From Marinibactrum halimedae (GTDB taxonomy: Bacteria; Pseudomonadota; Gammaproteobacteria; Pseudomonadales; Cellvibrionaceae): 64,000 nt of DNA. A program made the translations under genes and the position numbers. The DNA lies in assembly GCF_021234875.1 (NCBI RefSeq), contig NZ_JAJQVM010000020.1:1-64000 (forward strand), read 5' to 3'. Under the pieces are notes generated by a model. It was not told the origin of the DNA. It worked only from the letters and a program-made list of their open reading frames with translations, and made no database searches. Numbering within the stretch: the first letter of the stretch is position 1; every line of letters starts with the position of its first letter. This document shows positions 36,548 through 46,502 of the stretch, in pieces.

Positions 36548-36886
36548 TCAGTGATGGCGGTTTCAGGTGATGGCAGTGGTTAAGTAGCGGCAATGATACT
36601 GGGCAATCACAATAAGCAAGCGTGATGGTTAAGGTATCGCTTGTTAAACTATAGCTTGTTAAGCATTCTCTAGTGTTCAGTCTTTACTGGAAAATTCAGC
36701 GCTAATTCATTAAAAAAGATCAAAAAATTACAAATCTTCCGCAAAGTTTTTCCCACTATCGCCGATAAAAACTCTAGACGTATCGTTGAGCGAATAAATA
36801 ACCAAGGGGTGTCTCATGTATTGTACAGAGGCCAAAATGCCTAAGTGCCATTTATCTGGCCTGTGTTTAGCGGGTTGAGGTGAATT
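36548..36886. other. Intergenic region carrying the parC promoter
   Basis: This 339-bp region contains a sigma-28 promoter at 36732-36758. No gene is supported. Confidence 0.5.
36732..36758 (+). promoter_or_regulatory. Sigma-28 (FliA) promoter for parC-parP
   Basis: CAAAGTTT, an 11-bp spacer and GCCGATAA match the flagellar sigma-28 consensus (TAAAGTTT-N11-GCCGATAA) at 15 of 16 positions. It lies about 130 bp upstream of the parC start. The fliA gene for this sigma factor lies about 8 kb upstream. Confidence 0.88.
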
Positions 36887-37663
36887 TTGCGTATTTGGAC
36901 GGTATCAAACCAAAAAGGTGGCGTAGGTAAAACCACTACGGCGGTCGCCTTGGGTGGGTTGGCGGTCGACAAGGGCATGAGAGTGTTGTTGTTGGATTTG
37001 GACCCTCATGGCTCCATGACCAGTTATTTTGGTTTTAATGCCGATACCCGTTTAGCTTCATCGTTTAACCTTTTTGAGAACCCAAAACGCTTGAATGCCA
37101 CGTTGGTATCAGAGTTGATTGAGCCTACGTCTCTGTGGGGGCTGGATATGATACCGGCGTCCACAGCATTAGCGACGCTGGAGCGTCAGGCCATTGGCAA
37201 AGATGGTATGGGGTTGGTGGTTATGAAGGCACTACAGCTAGTGGCATCGGATTATGATCTGGCCATTATCGATACGCCTCCTTTGCTGGGGGTATTGATG
37301 GTCAATGCCTTGGCTGCGTGCCAGCAATTATTGGTGCCAGTGCAGACGGAACATTTGGCGGTGAAAGGATTAGAGCGTATGGTGCATACATTAACCATGT
37401 TAGGTAAATCGCGGAAATCGCCATTGTCTTACACGATCGTACCCACACTGTTTGATCGCCGAACTCAGGCATCCGTAATGAGCTTACGGCATATTCGCAA
37501 TCAATACCCCGATCACGCATGGGCGGGTATGATTCCGGTGGATACGAAGCTTCGTGATGCCAGCAAAGCCGGTATTGTGCCTCACAGTTTTGATTCAGAG
37601 AGCCGTGCGGTGGCAGCCTACAAATCCTTACTCAAGCTAATGTTTGAGAAGACCAAGCGCTAA
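36887..37663 (+). CDS. parC: ParA-like chemotaxis-array positioning ATPase ParC
   Basis: This 258-residue ParA/Soj-family ATPase has the deviant Walker A QKGGVGKTT, LLLDLDPHGSMTSYFGF and IIDTPPLLGVLMVNAL. In Vibrio and Pseudomonas the ParA homologue encoded between stator/che genes and a CheW-like partner places chemotaxis arrays at the cell pole. The start is TTG 36887, with GAGG 6 bases upstream. parP follows after 18 bp, which fits a joint operon from the sigma-28 promoter. Note that this parC is unrelated to topoisomerase IV. Confidence 0.88.
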   Translation: MRIWTVSNQKGGVGKTTTAVALGGLAVDKGMRVLLLDLDPHGSMTSYFGFNADTRLASSFNLFENPKRLNATLVSELIEPTSLWGLDMIPASTALATLERQAIGKDGMGLVVMKALQLVASDYDLAIIDTPPLLGVLMVNALAACQQLLVPVQTEHLAVKGLERMVHTLTMLGKSRKSPLSYTIVPTLFDRRTQASVMSLRHIRNQYPDHAWAGMIPVDTKLRDASKAGIVPHSFDSESRAVAAYKSLLKLMFEKTKR

Positions 37664-37681
37664 CGCCATCAGGAGGTAGTT

Positions 37682-39136
37682 TTGGCGAGCTCGACCCCCA
37701 AAAGTCCAGACGCATTATTGTCTTCTTACTTGGACTCTCTTTTAACAGAGGAGGGCTTGGGCTGCCATGCGGATGAAGGAGACAATGTAGATGAAGGAGA
37801 CAATTTGCATGAGGGGATGAGCGCGAGTGAGCCTGTTTTTCCATCGAGTGAGGATGCATCAAGTGAATCAATTTCTGCGTCGGTGTCTAGCTCTGAGTTT
37901 CGAATCAATGGCACCGACTCTTATGAATCTTCACCACCCCCGGAGGTGAGGGTTTCAGAGTCAAGGGTTTCAGAAACCGCTGTCTTACCCGAGTCGGTAG
38001 GTATTCAATCACGTTTGACAGAAAAAACACCGTCAACGCATCGGGCACCGTCTCTTCATGTGAAAGATGTTCGAAAACCGGTTACAGAACGAACCAAAGC
38101 TCGTTATGAATCCATCGGCTCATCTTTGGAAAAATACACTCAAACGCTAGAGCCTCACCCACGCGTTGATCAGTCTGAGCCTGTGACGTTACCGAAGTCG
38201 ACCTCTTCGGCCACACCAACCTCCACTACTACTCCAAATTCGGTGATGTCTCCGACGATCAATGCTAACGCCGTGACGTCCGCGTCGATGACTTCCAGCC
38301 CGGTTGAGGCTAAGCCTCAACACAAAATGAATGCGTTGTCATTGCCCCGTGAGCCGGAGCCTGTTGACGATTTATTGGCACAAAAGCGTGCACAGGTTGA
38401 AAAATTACTGAAAGGGGCGGTCGCAAAACCGTTAATAGAAACAAAAGTAGACACCAAAATCCCAGAGGTGGAGGTTAAAGCGAGAGTTGATGTTGGCGAA
38501 CAGCAGGATGTAGAAGCGAAAAAGCCCCTCAAAATAAAAACGGACATAGACACTCGAAAAACGATCGAGGTGGCACCAACGGAGGTAGCCACTCCAGCAG
38601 AGCCTGATGCTGAAGTGATATCGCAAAGCGATGCCGCTGTGGATTCGCATTTGGAATGGTGTGAAAACGGACGGCCACAATGGGCACAGAATCGCTTCGA
38701 GGTATTGTTATTCAGTGTGTCTGGCTTGACGTTAGCCGTGCCGTTGGTGTCATTGGGTACCATTCACCCTCTTACAGACGAGTTGACCCCATTGTTTGGT
38801 CAAGCTGACTGGTTTATGGGGCTGCAACCAACGGCAATGGGGAAGATTCGAACTGTGAATACCGCATTATTTGTGATGCCTGAGCGTTACAAGCCAGAGT
38901 TTTCAGACAGTTTTAAATACGTTATGAGCATTGATGGTTTGCCTTGGGGGTTGGCGGTGGATGAGGTGAAGCAACCCATTTCCCTAGACCCTGATGAAGT
39001 TAATTGGCGCTCTGGTCGCGGCAAGCGCGCATGGTTGGCCGGAACGGTGAAAACCCATATGTGTGCATTATTGGATATACCTAAGCTGGGCCATGAGTTG
39101 GAGGTAAATGATAAAAATAAGCAGCCAAAATCCTGA
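37682..39136 (+). CDS. parP: ParP-like CheW-domain protein with long disordered linker
   Basis: This 484-residue protein starts at TTG, with AGGAGG 5 bases upstream. Residues 1 to about 320 are low-complexity, rich in Ser, Thr, Glu and Val, with near-repeats such as DEGDN and RVSESRVSE. Residues about 335-475 are a CheW-like domain (NRFEVLLFSVSGLTLAVPLVSLGTI, PWGLAVDEVKQPI). ParP binds ParC and CheA and links arrays to the pole. The gene order supports the call over a plain CheW. The linker is longer than the folded part. Confidence 0.82.
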   Translation: MASSTPKSPDALLSSYLDSLLTEEGLGCHADEGDNVDEGDNLHEGMSASEPVFPSSEDASSESISASVSSSEFRINGTDSYESSPPPEVRVSESRVSETAVLPESVGIQSRLTEKTPSTHRAPSLHVKDVRKPVTERTKARYESIGSSLEKYTQTLEPHPRVDQSEPVTLPKSTSSATPTSTTTPNSVMSPTINANAVTSASMTSSPVEAKPQHKMNALSLPREPEPVDDLLAQKRAQVEKLLKGAVAKPLIETKVDTKIPEVEVKARVDVGEQQDVEAKKPLKIKTDIDTRKTIEVAPTEVATPAEPDAEVISQSDAAVDSHLEWCENGRPQWAQNRFEVLLFSVSGLTLAVPLVSLGTIHPLTDELTPLFGQADWFMGLQPTAMGKIRTVNTALFVMPERYKPEFSDSFKYVMSIDGLPWGLAVDEVKQPISLDPDEVNWRSGRGKRAWLAGTVKTHMCALLDIPKLGHELEVNDKNKQPKS

Positions 39137-39428
39137 CAGTTTTTTATTCCCACTTTTTCTGCCTTCTCTATTGTTTATTTCTTTTCCGTATTGTTCCCCA
39201 TTCTTTGTTAAAAGCTCATCTTCTATTTTTTGATTTCGTCGAAAGGGTATTTCTGCAAACACCATTCTTTAATGGATTTTTGACTATGCTGATAGAGGTC
39301 ACGGTAAAACAGCGCCTGCGTCATACAGGTTATCGGTGACAAGCTTGGCACGGTTAGTGCTATTACCTACAGTAAAGCAGTAATGTGTTTATTTTTTTGA
39401 CGCTTGAGTGAGTTGAGGGCTCGAGATT
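39137..39428. other. Intergenic region between parP and cheW
   Basis: This 292-bp AT-rich region contains the sigma-54-type promoter at 39346-39361. Nothing else is recognised. Confidence 0.4.
39346..39361 (+). promoter_or_regulatory. Candidate sigma-54 promoter for cheW
   Basis: TGGCACG, a 4-base spacer and GTGCT match the -24/-12 consensus (TGGCACG-N4-TTGCW) at all but one position, with GG and GC 10 bases apart. It lies 68 bp upstream of the cheW ATG. Confidence 0.6.
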
Positions 39429-39914
39429 ATGGCTGGAAATCAAAATACCCAAAAAGCCAGTGAAGATCCGGTATTGCAGTGGGTAACCTTTAAATTAGTG
39501 GGTGAAACCTACGGCGTGAACGTAATGCAGGTGCAAGAAGTCTTGCGTTATTCTGAAATTGCGCCAGTACCCGGTGCGCCCACCTATGTATTGGGGATTA
39601 TTAATTTACGGGGTAACGTAGTTACGGTCATTGATACTCGTAATCGTTTTGGTTTAGAGCCTGGCGATATTACCGACAATACCCGTATTGTCATTATTGA
39701 GGCTGATAAACACGTGATTGGCATCTTAGTCGATAGCGTGGCGGAAGTGGTGTATTTGCGTCAGTCCGAAATTGAAACAGCTCCGAACGTGGGTAATGAA
39801 GAAAGCGCTAAATTTATTCAAGGGGTTTGTCATAAAAATGACGAGCTTTTAATTTTGATTGATTTGAATAAATTGCTTTCTGATCGTGAATGGGCAGAGC
39901 TGGACGATATCTAA
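39429..39914 (+). CDS. cheW: Chemotaxis coupling protein CheW
   Basis: This 161-residue single CheW domain couples receptors to CheA. Features include VTFKLVGETYGVNVMQVQEVLRY, PGAPTYVLGIINLRGNVVTVID and DNTRIVIIEADKHVIGILVDSV. No extra domain is present. It appears to have its own sigma-54-type promoter, separate from the sigma-28 promoter of parCP. A DUF2802 gene follows after a 120-bp spacer. Confidence 0.95.
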   Translation: MAGNQNTQKASEDPVLQWVTFKLVGETYGVNVMQVQEVLRYSEIAPVPGAPTYVLGIINLRGNVVTVIDTRNRFGLEPGDITDNTRIVIIEADKHVIGILVDSVAEVVYLRQSEIETAPNVGNEESAKFIQGVCHKNDELLILIDLNKLLSDREWAELDDI

Positions 39915-40045
39915 GATGTCATTCAGTTGGACGATATTTAATTGAACGATATCCAGTGAGAAGATTTCTGACTGAAAGGTATTGAGTTGGAACGGTTTTT
40001 AAATGGTGCTGTTGCGTAAGCAAAACGTAAATCGAGGTGATGGTG

Positions 40046-40672
40046 ATGTTAACGTTGGCAGAATTCGCACAACCTGAATCTGTGGCAATGGCCGTTGTGG
40101 TCAGTTGGTTGGCCTTGGCATTAGTGTTGGCGGGGTTCTATATGTTATATCAACAGCACCGTGCCACCGTAAAAGCCTATCGCCGACTCCAACTGGAGAT
40201 TGACGCCATCAATACCAATGCAGTTGGTGTAGGGCGTAAAGTGGTGTCTGTCGAGCAAAAGGTGGCGTCGGCATTATTGTCACTCAGGTCTTCTGCTCCA
40301 CAAACTTCATCCCATTCTGATGGCCGTTACAAATCGAATGAGGCTCAAACGGTCAACCAACAATCCTCCATTTCGAACGCTATCAATTCGTACTCTACTG
40401 GCTCGCAATTGACTCATCCTTCTCATCCTCAATCTATCAGTCGACAATCTACCAACCGACAATCTACCAACCAACAGCCTGGTAATTCACAGCGTGCCTC
40501 TGAGATAAGACCGGAACCCTCTCACTCAGAAGCGGCCAGTAGTGGCGCTTATGGTATGGCGTCCCGTTTACTTACCCAAGGCGTTGGCGTTAATGAGGTT
40601 GCTCGACGTTGTGGTTTGTCGGTGGCTGAAGCCAATATTATGCGTTTGGTGCATCAGCGCTCAGCGGGGTAA
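40046..40672 (+). CDS. DUF2802 membrane protein
   Basis: This 208-residue protein starts from ATG 40046, placed 8 bases after CGAGG; three earlier starts overlap the ribosome site. It has one membrane segment near residues 13-33 (VVSWLALALVLAGFYMLY), then a short coiled coil, and a low-complexity middle with SRQSTNRQSTNQQ repeats. A C-terminal helix-turn-helix-like DUF2802 motif follows (ASRLLTQGVGVNEVARRCGLSVAEANIMR). The family is regularly found beside cheW in polar flagellates; its role is not established. It is convergent with yciK, the stops 13 bp apart. Confidence 0.8.
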   Translation: MLTLAEFAQPESVAMAVVVSWLALALVLAGFYMLYQQHRATVKAYRRLQLEIDAINTNAVGVGRKVVSVEQKVASALLSLRSSAPQTSSHSDGRYKSNEAQTVNQQSSISNAINSYSTGSQLTHPSHPQSISRQSTNRQSTNQQPGNSQRASEIRPEPSHSEAASSGAYGMASRLLTQGVGVNEVARRCGLSVAEANIMRLVHQRSAG

Positions 40673-40685
40673 GCTGGCCACAGAT

Positions 40686-41453
40686 TTACTGAGCTTTGAA
40701 GTGTTGGCCGTTGACATCAACGCTGTCGTTGCTCATCAAGTAAACATAGAGCGGCATGTGTTGTTCGGGCGGAGCCACACTGGCAGGGTTTTCGGCAGGG
40801 TAGGCCGCCGCTCTCATGTTGGTGCGCGTTGCTCCAGGGTTTAAGGTATTAATTCGTACCTGATTGACACCGTCCCATTCGTCAGCAAGGACTTCACAGA
40901 GGTTTTCCACTCCTGCTTTTGATACCGCGTAGGCACCCCAAAACCCACGGCCCTTATGCCCTACCGACGAGCTCGTAAAAATGACACTGGCTGAGGGGGC
41001 GTGTTCCAGCAATGGCAGTAAGGTTTTCGTCATTAAAAAATTGGCAGTTAAGTTGACTTGCAATACTCGACTCCAAGTGTCTGCATCATAGCTTTGAATG
41101 GGGGTGCGTTGGCCGAGCTCACTTGCGTTAAATAAAATACCATCAATGCGGCCAAACTCTCTTTCGAGTGTGTTGCACATGTCGATGTAATCTTTTTCGA
41201 CTGCACCTTCAAAGTTAATCGGGTAAATAGCAGGTTGCGGGTTACCGGCTTGTTCTATTTCGTCGTACACCATTTCAAGTTTTGGGGTGGTTCTGCCTAA
41301 TAAAATGACAGTTGCACCAAAGGCGGCGTAGGTTTTTGCGGCAATTCTTCCAATGCCATCGCCCGCACCGGTTACCATAATAATTTTGTCTTTTAGGCAA
41401 TTTTCCGTAGGGGAAAATTGTTCGGGTAGGCTGAGTTGTGTTTCATTGGTCAT
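40686..41453 (-). CDS. yciK: YciK-family short-chain dehydrogenase
   Basis: This 255-residue Rossmann-fold oxidoreductase has VTGAGDGIGRIAAKTYAA (cofactor site), an ASELG motif where NAG is usual, Ser in IFTSSSVGHKGRG and catalytic YAVSK. The substrate of YciK is not established. The ATG at 41453 is preferred over a TTG 6 bases upstream. It is the third gene of ubiG-mupP-yciK, the order seen in Pseudomonas, about 40 bp after mupP. It is probably co-transcribed. Confidence 0.87.
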   Translation of the reverse strand: MTNETQLSLPEQFSPTENCLKDKIIMVTGAGDGIGRIAAKTYAAFGATVILLGRTTPKLEMVYDEIEQAGNPQPAIYPINFEGAVEKDYIDMCNTLEREFGRIDGILFNASELGQRTPIQSYDADTWSRVLQVNLTANFLMTKTLLPLLEHAPSASVIFTSSSVGHKGRGFWGAYAVSKAGVENLCEVLADEWDGVNQVRINTLNPGATRTNMRAAAYPAENPASVAPPEQHMPLYVYLMSNDSVDVNGQHFKAQ

Positions 41454-41494
41454 GGGCAATAGTGACTTTTCTTCAAAAAGGTTTTCAATAAAGC

Positions 41495-42175
41495 TTACAG
41501 CGTTAATAAAGCTTGCAGCGTAGGCCAGAGGTCTTGAGGGGATTCACAAATGGCATCAGCCTCCCACAAATTGACGTTTTCCTCTTTTTTAATGTAACCC
41601 CATTTAGCGGTGACGGTTGCCATGTTGGCAGCGCGTCCCGCTTCGATATCCCGAATATGATCTCCAACATAAATACTCTCCTCGGGAATGCAACGGAGCT
41701 TTTCGCAGGCTAGGAATAAGGGTTCTGGGTGTGGTTTTGTTTGTGATACGTGATCTGGACAAATAACCACGGGGGCGGAGATATTTAATGCTTTTAATAA
41801 CGCATCGGTATACAACCAGGGTTTATTGGTGACGATGCCCCACTGGATTTGGTGGGCTTGCAATAATGACAGCAATATTTCTATGCCAGAAAAATAAGTA
41901 GAGGTTGTGATACCGGGTTTGAGTTGCTCAAGGTAGCGATCAAGTAGCTCTTGGCGCAAACGCTGAAATTCATCACCGCTTTCGTCTTCAGTAAAGGCCA
42001 GTTTAATGAGTGCTCGCGCTCCATCAGAAACGGTAGCGCGAATACGCTGTTCGTCCAGTGGCGGCTGTTGATAGTCTAAACGCATAGCATTGACGACAGT
42101 AACGAAGTCATCTGCGGTATCCATTAAGGTGCCGTCTAAATCAAACAGCACAGCACGTTGTGGTGAGATGGGCAT
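41495..42175 (-). CDS. mupP: HAD phosphatase, MupP type
   Basis: This 226-residue HAD hydrolase has LFDLDGTLMDTADDF (nucleophile Asp), GIVTNKPW (motif II), SQTKPHPEP (Lys) and VGDHIRDIEAG (motif IV Asp). Its gene position between ubiG and yciK and its sequence (QRIRATVSDGARAL, CPDHV) match MupP, the N-acetylmuramate 6-phosphate phosphatase of the peptidoglycan recycling route in Pseudomonas. Plain phosphoglycolate phosphatase (Gph) is the alternative annotation. Context favours MupP, but no substrate residue proves it. Confidence 0.8.
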   Translation of the reverse strand: MPISPQRAVLFDLDGTLMDTADDFVTVVNAMRLDYQQPPLDEQRIRATVSDGARALIKLAFTEDESGDEFQRLRQELLDRYLEQLKPGITTSTYFSGIEILLSLLQAHQIQWGIVTNKPWLYTDALLKALNISAPVVICPDHVSQTKPHPEPLFLACEKLRCIPEESIYVGDHIRDIEAGRAANMATVTAKWGYIKKEENVNLWEADAICESPQDLWPTLQALLTL

Positions 42176-42222
42176 AGTAGGTATATGAAACTAAGCTGTG
42201 TGAATTTATGTAGGGTGAAGAT

Positions 42223-42924
42223 TTACTCTGGTTTGGTCGCGTAGAGCAAATAATTCACGTCGACATCGTTCGGTGTGAGTTTGAACTGGCGGGTCAGAGG
42301 GTTGTAGGTCATCCCCATTAATTCCTCGACGAGTAAATCGTCTTCTCGCACCCAGCGAGCCAGTTCCGACGGTTTAATAAAGCGACGATATTCGTGGGTT
42401 CCTTTGGGCACCATTTTCAAAACGTACTCGGCGGCTAAAATCATTGCGCCATAAGCTTTGGGATTGCGATTGATGGTGGATAAAAACAACTGGCCGCCCG
42501 GCTTTAATAATGTCGCGCACGCTGTGATGATGGAGGCTGGGTCTGGTACGTGCTCCAGCATTTCCAAACAGGTGACCACATCAAATGTGCCCGCTTGCTC
42601 TTCGGCAAGGGCTTCAGCGGCCACGCATTGATAATCAATATTCAGCCCGCTTTCTAGGGCATGCAGTTTGGCCACTTCTAATGGCGCTTCGCCTAGGTCA
42701 ATACCCGTAACCGTTGCCCCTCGTTGAGCAAGGCCTTCGGAGGCAATGCCGCCACCGCAGCCGATATCCAATACTTTTTTTCCGGCGATATTGGCTTTTT
42801 CATCAATGTAATTGCAGCGTAGAGGGTTAATTTCGTGAAGGGGCTTAAATTCACCAGAGGGATCCCACCAGCGACTGGCAATGGATTCAAATTTGGAAAT
42901 TTCAGCGGGGTCGACATTAGTCAT
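42223..42924 (-). CDS. ubiG: Ubiquinone biosynthesis O-methyltransferase UbiG
   Basis: This 233-residue SAM-dependent methyltransferase carries out the O-methylation steps of ubiquinone synthesis. It has the hallmarks [36 protein letters not shown] (SAM motif I), IDLGEAPL and [11 protein letters not shown]. The C-terminal half shows the membrane-associated helix region ([15 protein letters not shown]). It heads the minus-strand operon with mupP and yciK. Length is normal for the family. Confidence 0.95.
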   Translation of the reverse strand: MTNVDPAEISKFESIASRWWDPSGEFKPLHEINPLRCNYIDEKANIAGKKVLDIGCGGGIASEGLAQRGATVTGIDLGEAPLEVAKLHALESGLNIDYQCVAAEALAEEQAGTFDVVTCLEMLEHVPDPASIITACATLLKPGGQLFLSTINRNPKAYGAMILAAEYVLKMVPKGTHEYRRFIKPSELARWVREDDLLVEELMGMTYNPLTRQFKLTPNDVDVNYLLYATKPE

Positions 42925-43692
42925 TCTTGATGTCTCGTTCCGGAGTTTGGAAAGCGTGGCTTTAGGCTATTGTGGCATAGATCGTGGCATAGACTGTTGT
43001 GACACAGACTTTTTACTTCAGGTCGTTAGGGCCACAAGTCACTTACCGCCAGTGCCTGCGAGTGCTTTCTTTCAATAAAATTGGCATAGAGAACAGGCTC
43101 TATCATTAAATAACGATCTTACCCTATTTTTTTATGTGAGTTGTATGAATCAGGCGTATCTGAGAATGATATTCGGAAATGCATTGTATTGGAAAAGGGG
43201 ATTTCACTGTATGGCGGCGCCTCAATAATATTCTATCTCGTTTTTTAGAGAGGATAAGGGCGAATAAAGGTGAGTTAATGGAGCTTATCAGAAACTATAA
43301 ATTGTTCACAAAATAAACAGGTTGAAATTGGAGTCGTATTGAGCCCTCAGATTTACGTATCTTACTGATTTTTATGGTAGTATCAGGCTCCACTAACGTC
43401 TTGATTTCAGGGCGATACAAGCTTCATAGTGCATTGTTTGTATTGCAGTATGTTGAAAAAAATCGGGTGAAATAAACCGGGTAAAAATGTGTGGTCAAAA
43501 AGCATTCAGTTTTTTCTGCACCCGTGTGTAAACATGTATTTGGGGCGCAGTTATAGGTGTAGTTATGGATTTAGTCGTTATGGATTTAGTAGTTATGGGT
43601 TTAAACGAACAACGTGTTATGCCTGCATCTGTACCACCTGTGTGCATTTTATGAATGATTCTACGACCGTCGGTTAACGTGGCGAATACTCT
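42925..43692. other. 768-bp divergent spacer between ubiG and gyrA
   Basis: This is an unusually long leader region upstream of gyrA. It includes GTGGCATAGA repeated at about 42972 and 42984 and the 15-bp tandem repeat at 43562-43606. No gene or clear promoter could be supported; short frames here have repetitive Cys/Tyr-rich translations. Confidence 0.45.
43562..43606. repeat. 15-bp tandem repeat, three copies
   Basis: GTTATGGATTTAGTC/A occurs at 43562, 43577 and, diverged, 43592. It lies about 90 bp before gyrA, probably in its leader. Confidence 0.85.
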
Positions 43693-46266
43693 ATGGCAGA
43701 ACTAGCAAAAGAAATCTCCCCTGTAAATATTGAAGATGAGCTCAAGCAGTCTTACCTCGATTACGCAATGAGTGTCATTGTGGGTCGCGCGTTACCAGAC
43801 GTTAGAGACGGCTTGAAACCAGTACATCGCCGTGTGTTGTATGCCATGAGCGAGTTGAAAAATGACTGGAACAAAGCGTACAAAAAATCCGCGCGTGTCG
43901 TGGGTGATGTAATCGGTAAATATCACCCCCATGGTGATTCAGCGGTATACGACACCATCGTCCGTATGGCGCAGCCGTTTTCATTGCGTTACACCTTGGT
44001 GGATGGACAGGGGAATTTTGGTTCTATTGATGGTGATGGTGCCGCCGCCATGCGTTATACCGAAATTCGTATGGCCAAAATTGCCCATGAATTATTGGCA
44101 GACCTGGACAAAGAAACCGTCGATTTTGTAGAAAACTACGACGGTACTGAACATATCCCGGATGTAATGCCAACTCGCGTACCGAACCTGTTAGTGAATG
44201 GGGCATCGGGTATTGCGGTCGGCATGGCGACCAATATCCCTCCTCATAATTTGCGTGAAGTGATTTCTGGCTGTTTGACACTGATCGATAATCCAGAAAC
44301 CAGCATTGATGAATTAATTGAAATCATTCCCGGGCCAGATTTCCCGACGGGTGCCATCATTAACGGGCGTGCCGGAATTCTTCAAGCGTATCGTACGGGC
44401 CGAGGTCGAATTTACGTTCGCGCTAAAACTGATATTTTGCGAGACGATAAGGCCAATAAAGAAACCATTATCATCACCGAAATTCCATATCAGCTGAATA
44501 AAGCCCGGTTAATCGAAAAAATTGCCGAGTTGGTGAAAGATCGCAAAATTGAAGGCATTAGTGAGCTGCGCGATGAGTCGGATAAAGACGGCTTACGGGT
44601 TGTGATTGAACTTAAGCGCGGTGAAATGGGCGATGTTGTGTTGAATAACTTATTTGCACAAACCCAATTGCAAAGTGTCTTTGGTATCAACATCGTAGCG
44701 CTGGTGGATGGCCAGCCTAAAGTGCTAAACCTTAAGGAGTTACTCGAACTCTTCTTATTGCACCGCCGCGAAGTGGTGACACGTCGTACAGTTTATTTAT
44801 TGCGTAAAGCTCGTGAGCGCGGTCATATTCTGGAAGGCTGGGCAGTTGCTATTGCCAATATTGATCCTGTTATTCAGTTGATTAAATCCTCCCCAACCCC
44901 TGCGGATGCAAAAGAAGCGCTAATCGCTCAAGGTTGGCCCATAGGTGACGTAAAAGAATTCCTGGATCGTGCCGGTGAAAATGCCTGTCGACCAGAAGAC
45001 TTACCAGCTGGCTTTGGTGTGAGAGACGGCCACTACTATTTATCTCCTGCTCAGGCACAAGCGATCTTAGAGCTGCGGTTACATCGCCTCACTGGAATGG
45101 AGCATGAGAAGCTCCTCAAAGAGTACGAAGAGAAACTGGCACAAATTGGAGAGTATTTAAACATTCTCACAAACTCTGTACGTCTTATGGAAGTCATTCG
45201 TGAAGAATTAGAAGAAATTCGAACGAATTACGGTGATGAGCGTTTGACAGAAATTCAAAGTTCACAAACCGATTTGACGATCGAAGACTTAATCAGCGAA
45301 GAAGATCGTGTGGTGACTATTTCCCATGGTGGCTATGCGAAAACGCAGCCATTGGATGCTTATCAATCCCAGCGCCGTGGTGGTATGGGTAAAGCAGCAA
45401 CGTCGGTGAAAGATGAAGATTTCATCGAACACCTCATGATTGCTAATACACATGAAACACTCCTTTGTTTTACTAATGCCGGTAAAGTGTATTGGTTAAA
45501 GGTCTATCAAATTCCGGTAGCCGGTCGTCAATCGAGAGGGCGCCCTATGGTCAACCTCTTACCACTGGCAGATGATGAGCGTATTACTTCTATTTTGGTA
45601 GTGAATGAGTATGACGATGATCACTACATCTTCATGGCAACCGCCAACGGTACTGTGAAGAAAACACCGTTATCTCAATTCTCCAGGCCACGCAGTGTGG
45701 GTTTAATTGCCATTGGTTTGGAAGAGGGTGACCATTTAGTGGGCACCGCGATTACAGATGGGAACTGTGATGTCTTACTTCTGAGCTCGTCTGGCAAAGC
45801 GGCACGCTTTAAAGAATCGGATGTCCGCCCAATGGGCAGAACCTCTCGTGGGGTGAGAGGTATTCGCATGACAGAAGAGCATCGTGTGATTTCGATGGTG
45901 ATTCCGAAAGAAAGTGGTCGCATTCTGACGGTGAGTGAAAACGGATTTGGAAAGCGCACGGATGTGAGCGAATACCCAACAAAAGGGCGAGGCACTCAGG
46001 GGGTTATTGCCATGGCAGTGTCTGAACGTAACGGCGCTGTGGTAGGTGCGATACAGGTGTTTGATGGAGATGAAATTATGCTCATTTCCGATCAGGGTAC
46101 GTTGGTTCGCACTCGTTCTGATGAAATCTCTACCAGTGGGCGAAATACACAAGGTGTTCGTGTTATTCGGGTGAAAGAAGGTGAGCATTTAGTGGGCATT
46201 GAGCGCATTGAAGAGTCTGCCGCAGAGGATAGCGACGACACGAGCGCTGAAAGTGGCGAAGAGTAG
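43693..46266 (+). CDS. gyrA: DNA gyrase subunit A
   Basis: This 857-residue breakage-reunion subunit of gyrase acts with GyrB to introduce negative supercoils. The N-terminus contains the quinolone-resistance region [17 protein letters not shown], with Ser and Asp at the two usual resistance positions, the susceptible state. The catalytic Tyr region is [10 protein letters not shown]. The GyrA box QRRGGMG marks the DNA-wrapping C-terminal domain, six blades of which follow, with an acidic tail ([18 protein letters not shown]). pheA follows without serC in between. Length and motifs are standard. Confidence 0.97.
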   Translation: MAELAKEISPVNIEDELKQSYLDYAMSVIVGRALPDVRDGLKPVHRRVLYAMSELKNDWNKAYKKSARVVGDVIGKYHPHGDSAVYDTIVRMAQPFSLRYTLVDGQGNFGSIDGDGAAAMRYTEIRMAKIAHELLADLDKETVDFVENYDGTEHIPDVMPTRVPNLLVNGASGIAVGMATNIPPHNLREVISGCLTLIDNPETSIDELIEIIPGPDFPTGAIINGRAGILQAYRTGRGRIYVRAKTDILRDDKANKETIIITEIPYQLNKARLIEKIAELVKDRKIEGISELRDESDKDGLRVVIELKRGEMGDVVLNNLFAQTQLQSVFGINIVALVDGQPKVLNLKELLELFLLHRREVVTRRTVYLLRKARERGHILEGWAVAIANIDPVIQLIKSSPTPADAKEALIAQGWPIGDVKEFLDRAGENACRPEDLPAGFGVRDGHYYLSPAQAQAILELRLHRLTGMEHEKLLKEYEEKLAQIGEYLNILTNSVRLMEVIREELEEIRTNYGDERLTEIQSSQTDLTIEDLISEEDRVVTISHGGYAKTQPLDAYQSQRRGGMGKAATSVKDEDFIEHLMIANTHETLLCFTNAGKVYWLKVYQIPVAGRQSRGRPMVNLLPLADDERITSILVVNEYDDDHYIFMATANGTVKKTPLSQFSRPRSVGLIAIGLEEGDHLVGTAITDGNCDVLLLSSSGKAARFKESDVRPMGRTSRGVRGIRMTEEHRVISMVIPKESGRILTVSENGFGKRTDVSEYPTKGRGTQGVIAMAVSERNGAVVGAIQVFDGDEIMLISDQGTLVRTRSDEISTSGRNTQGVRVIRVKEGEHLVGIERIEESAAEDSDDTSAESGEE

Positions 46267-46331
46267 AATGCCATAGAGAATTAATGGTAGTAAAACGACT
46301 TTTCTATCATTAAATTTTATTTTTTTTTTGG

Positions 46332-46351
46332 CGACAGATTTTGTCGTTTTT
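46332..46351 (+). terminator. Weak intrinsic terminator after gyrA
   Basis: CGACA and TGTCG form a 5-bp stem with a 5-base loop, followed by TTTTTC. It lies 65 bp after the gyrA stop. The stem is short, so read-through to pheA is possible. Confidence 0.4.
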
Positions 46352-46502
46352 CTTGCCGATTTACTTTGGGCTTGTCTGTATGGCAGGCCCATTGCTTGTC
46401 AATACACCTGTTCTGTCACAATCTATGTGGATAGTAGAGATCTATATGGATGGTACAGATTATTTTCTTGTTACTGTCGATCGTTTTAATATCGAGGCCA
46501 TT

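Noticed and set aside
42881-43078. Short plus-strand frame upstream of gyrA
   Set aside because: It overlaps the ubiG start on the other strand, has no ribosome site and no recognisable motif.
43489-43677. Cys/Tyr-rich 62-codon frame just before gyrA
   Set aside because: Its translation is produced by the 15-bp repeat and has no start signal; more likely leader DNA.
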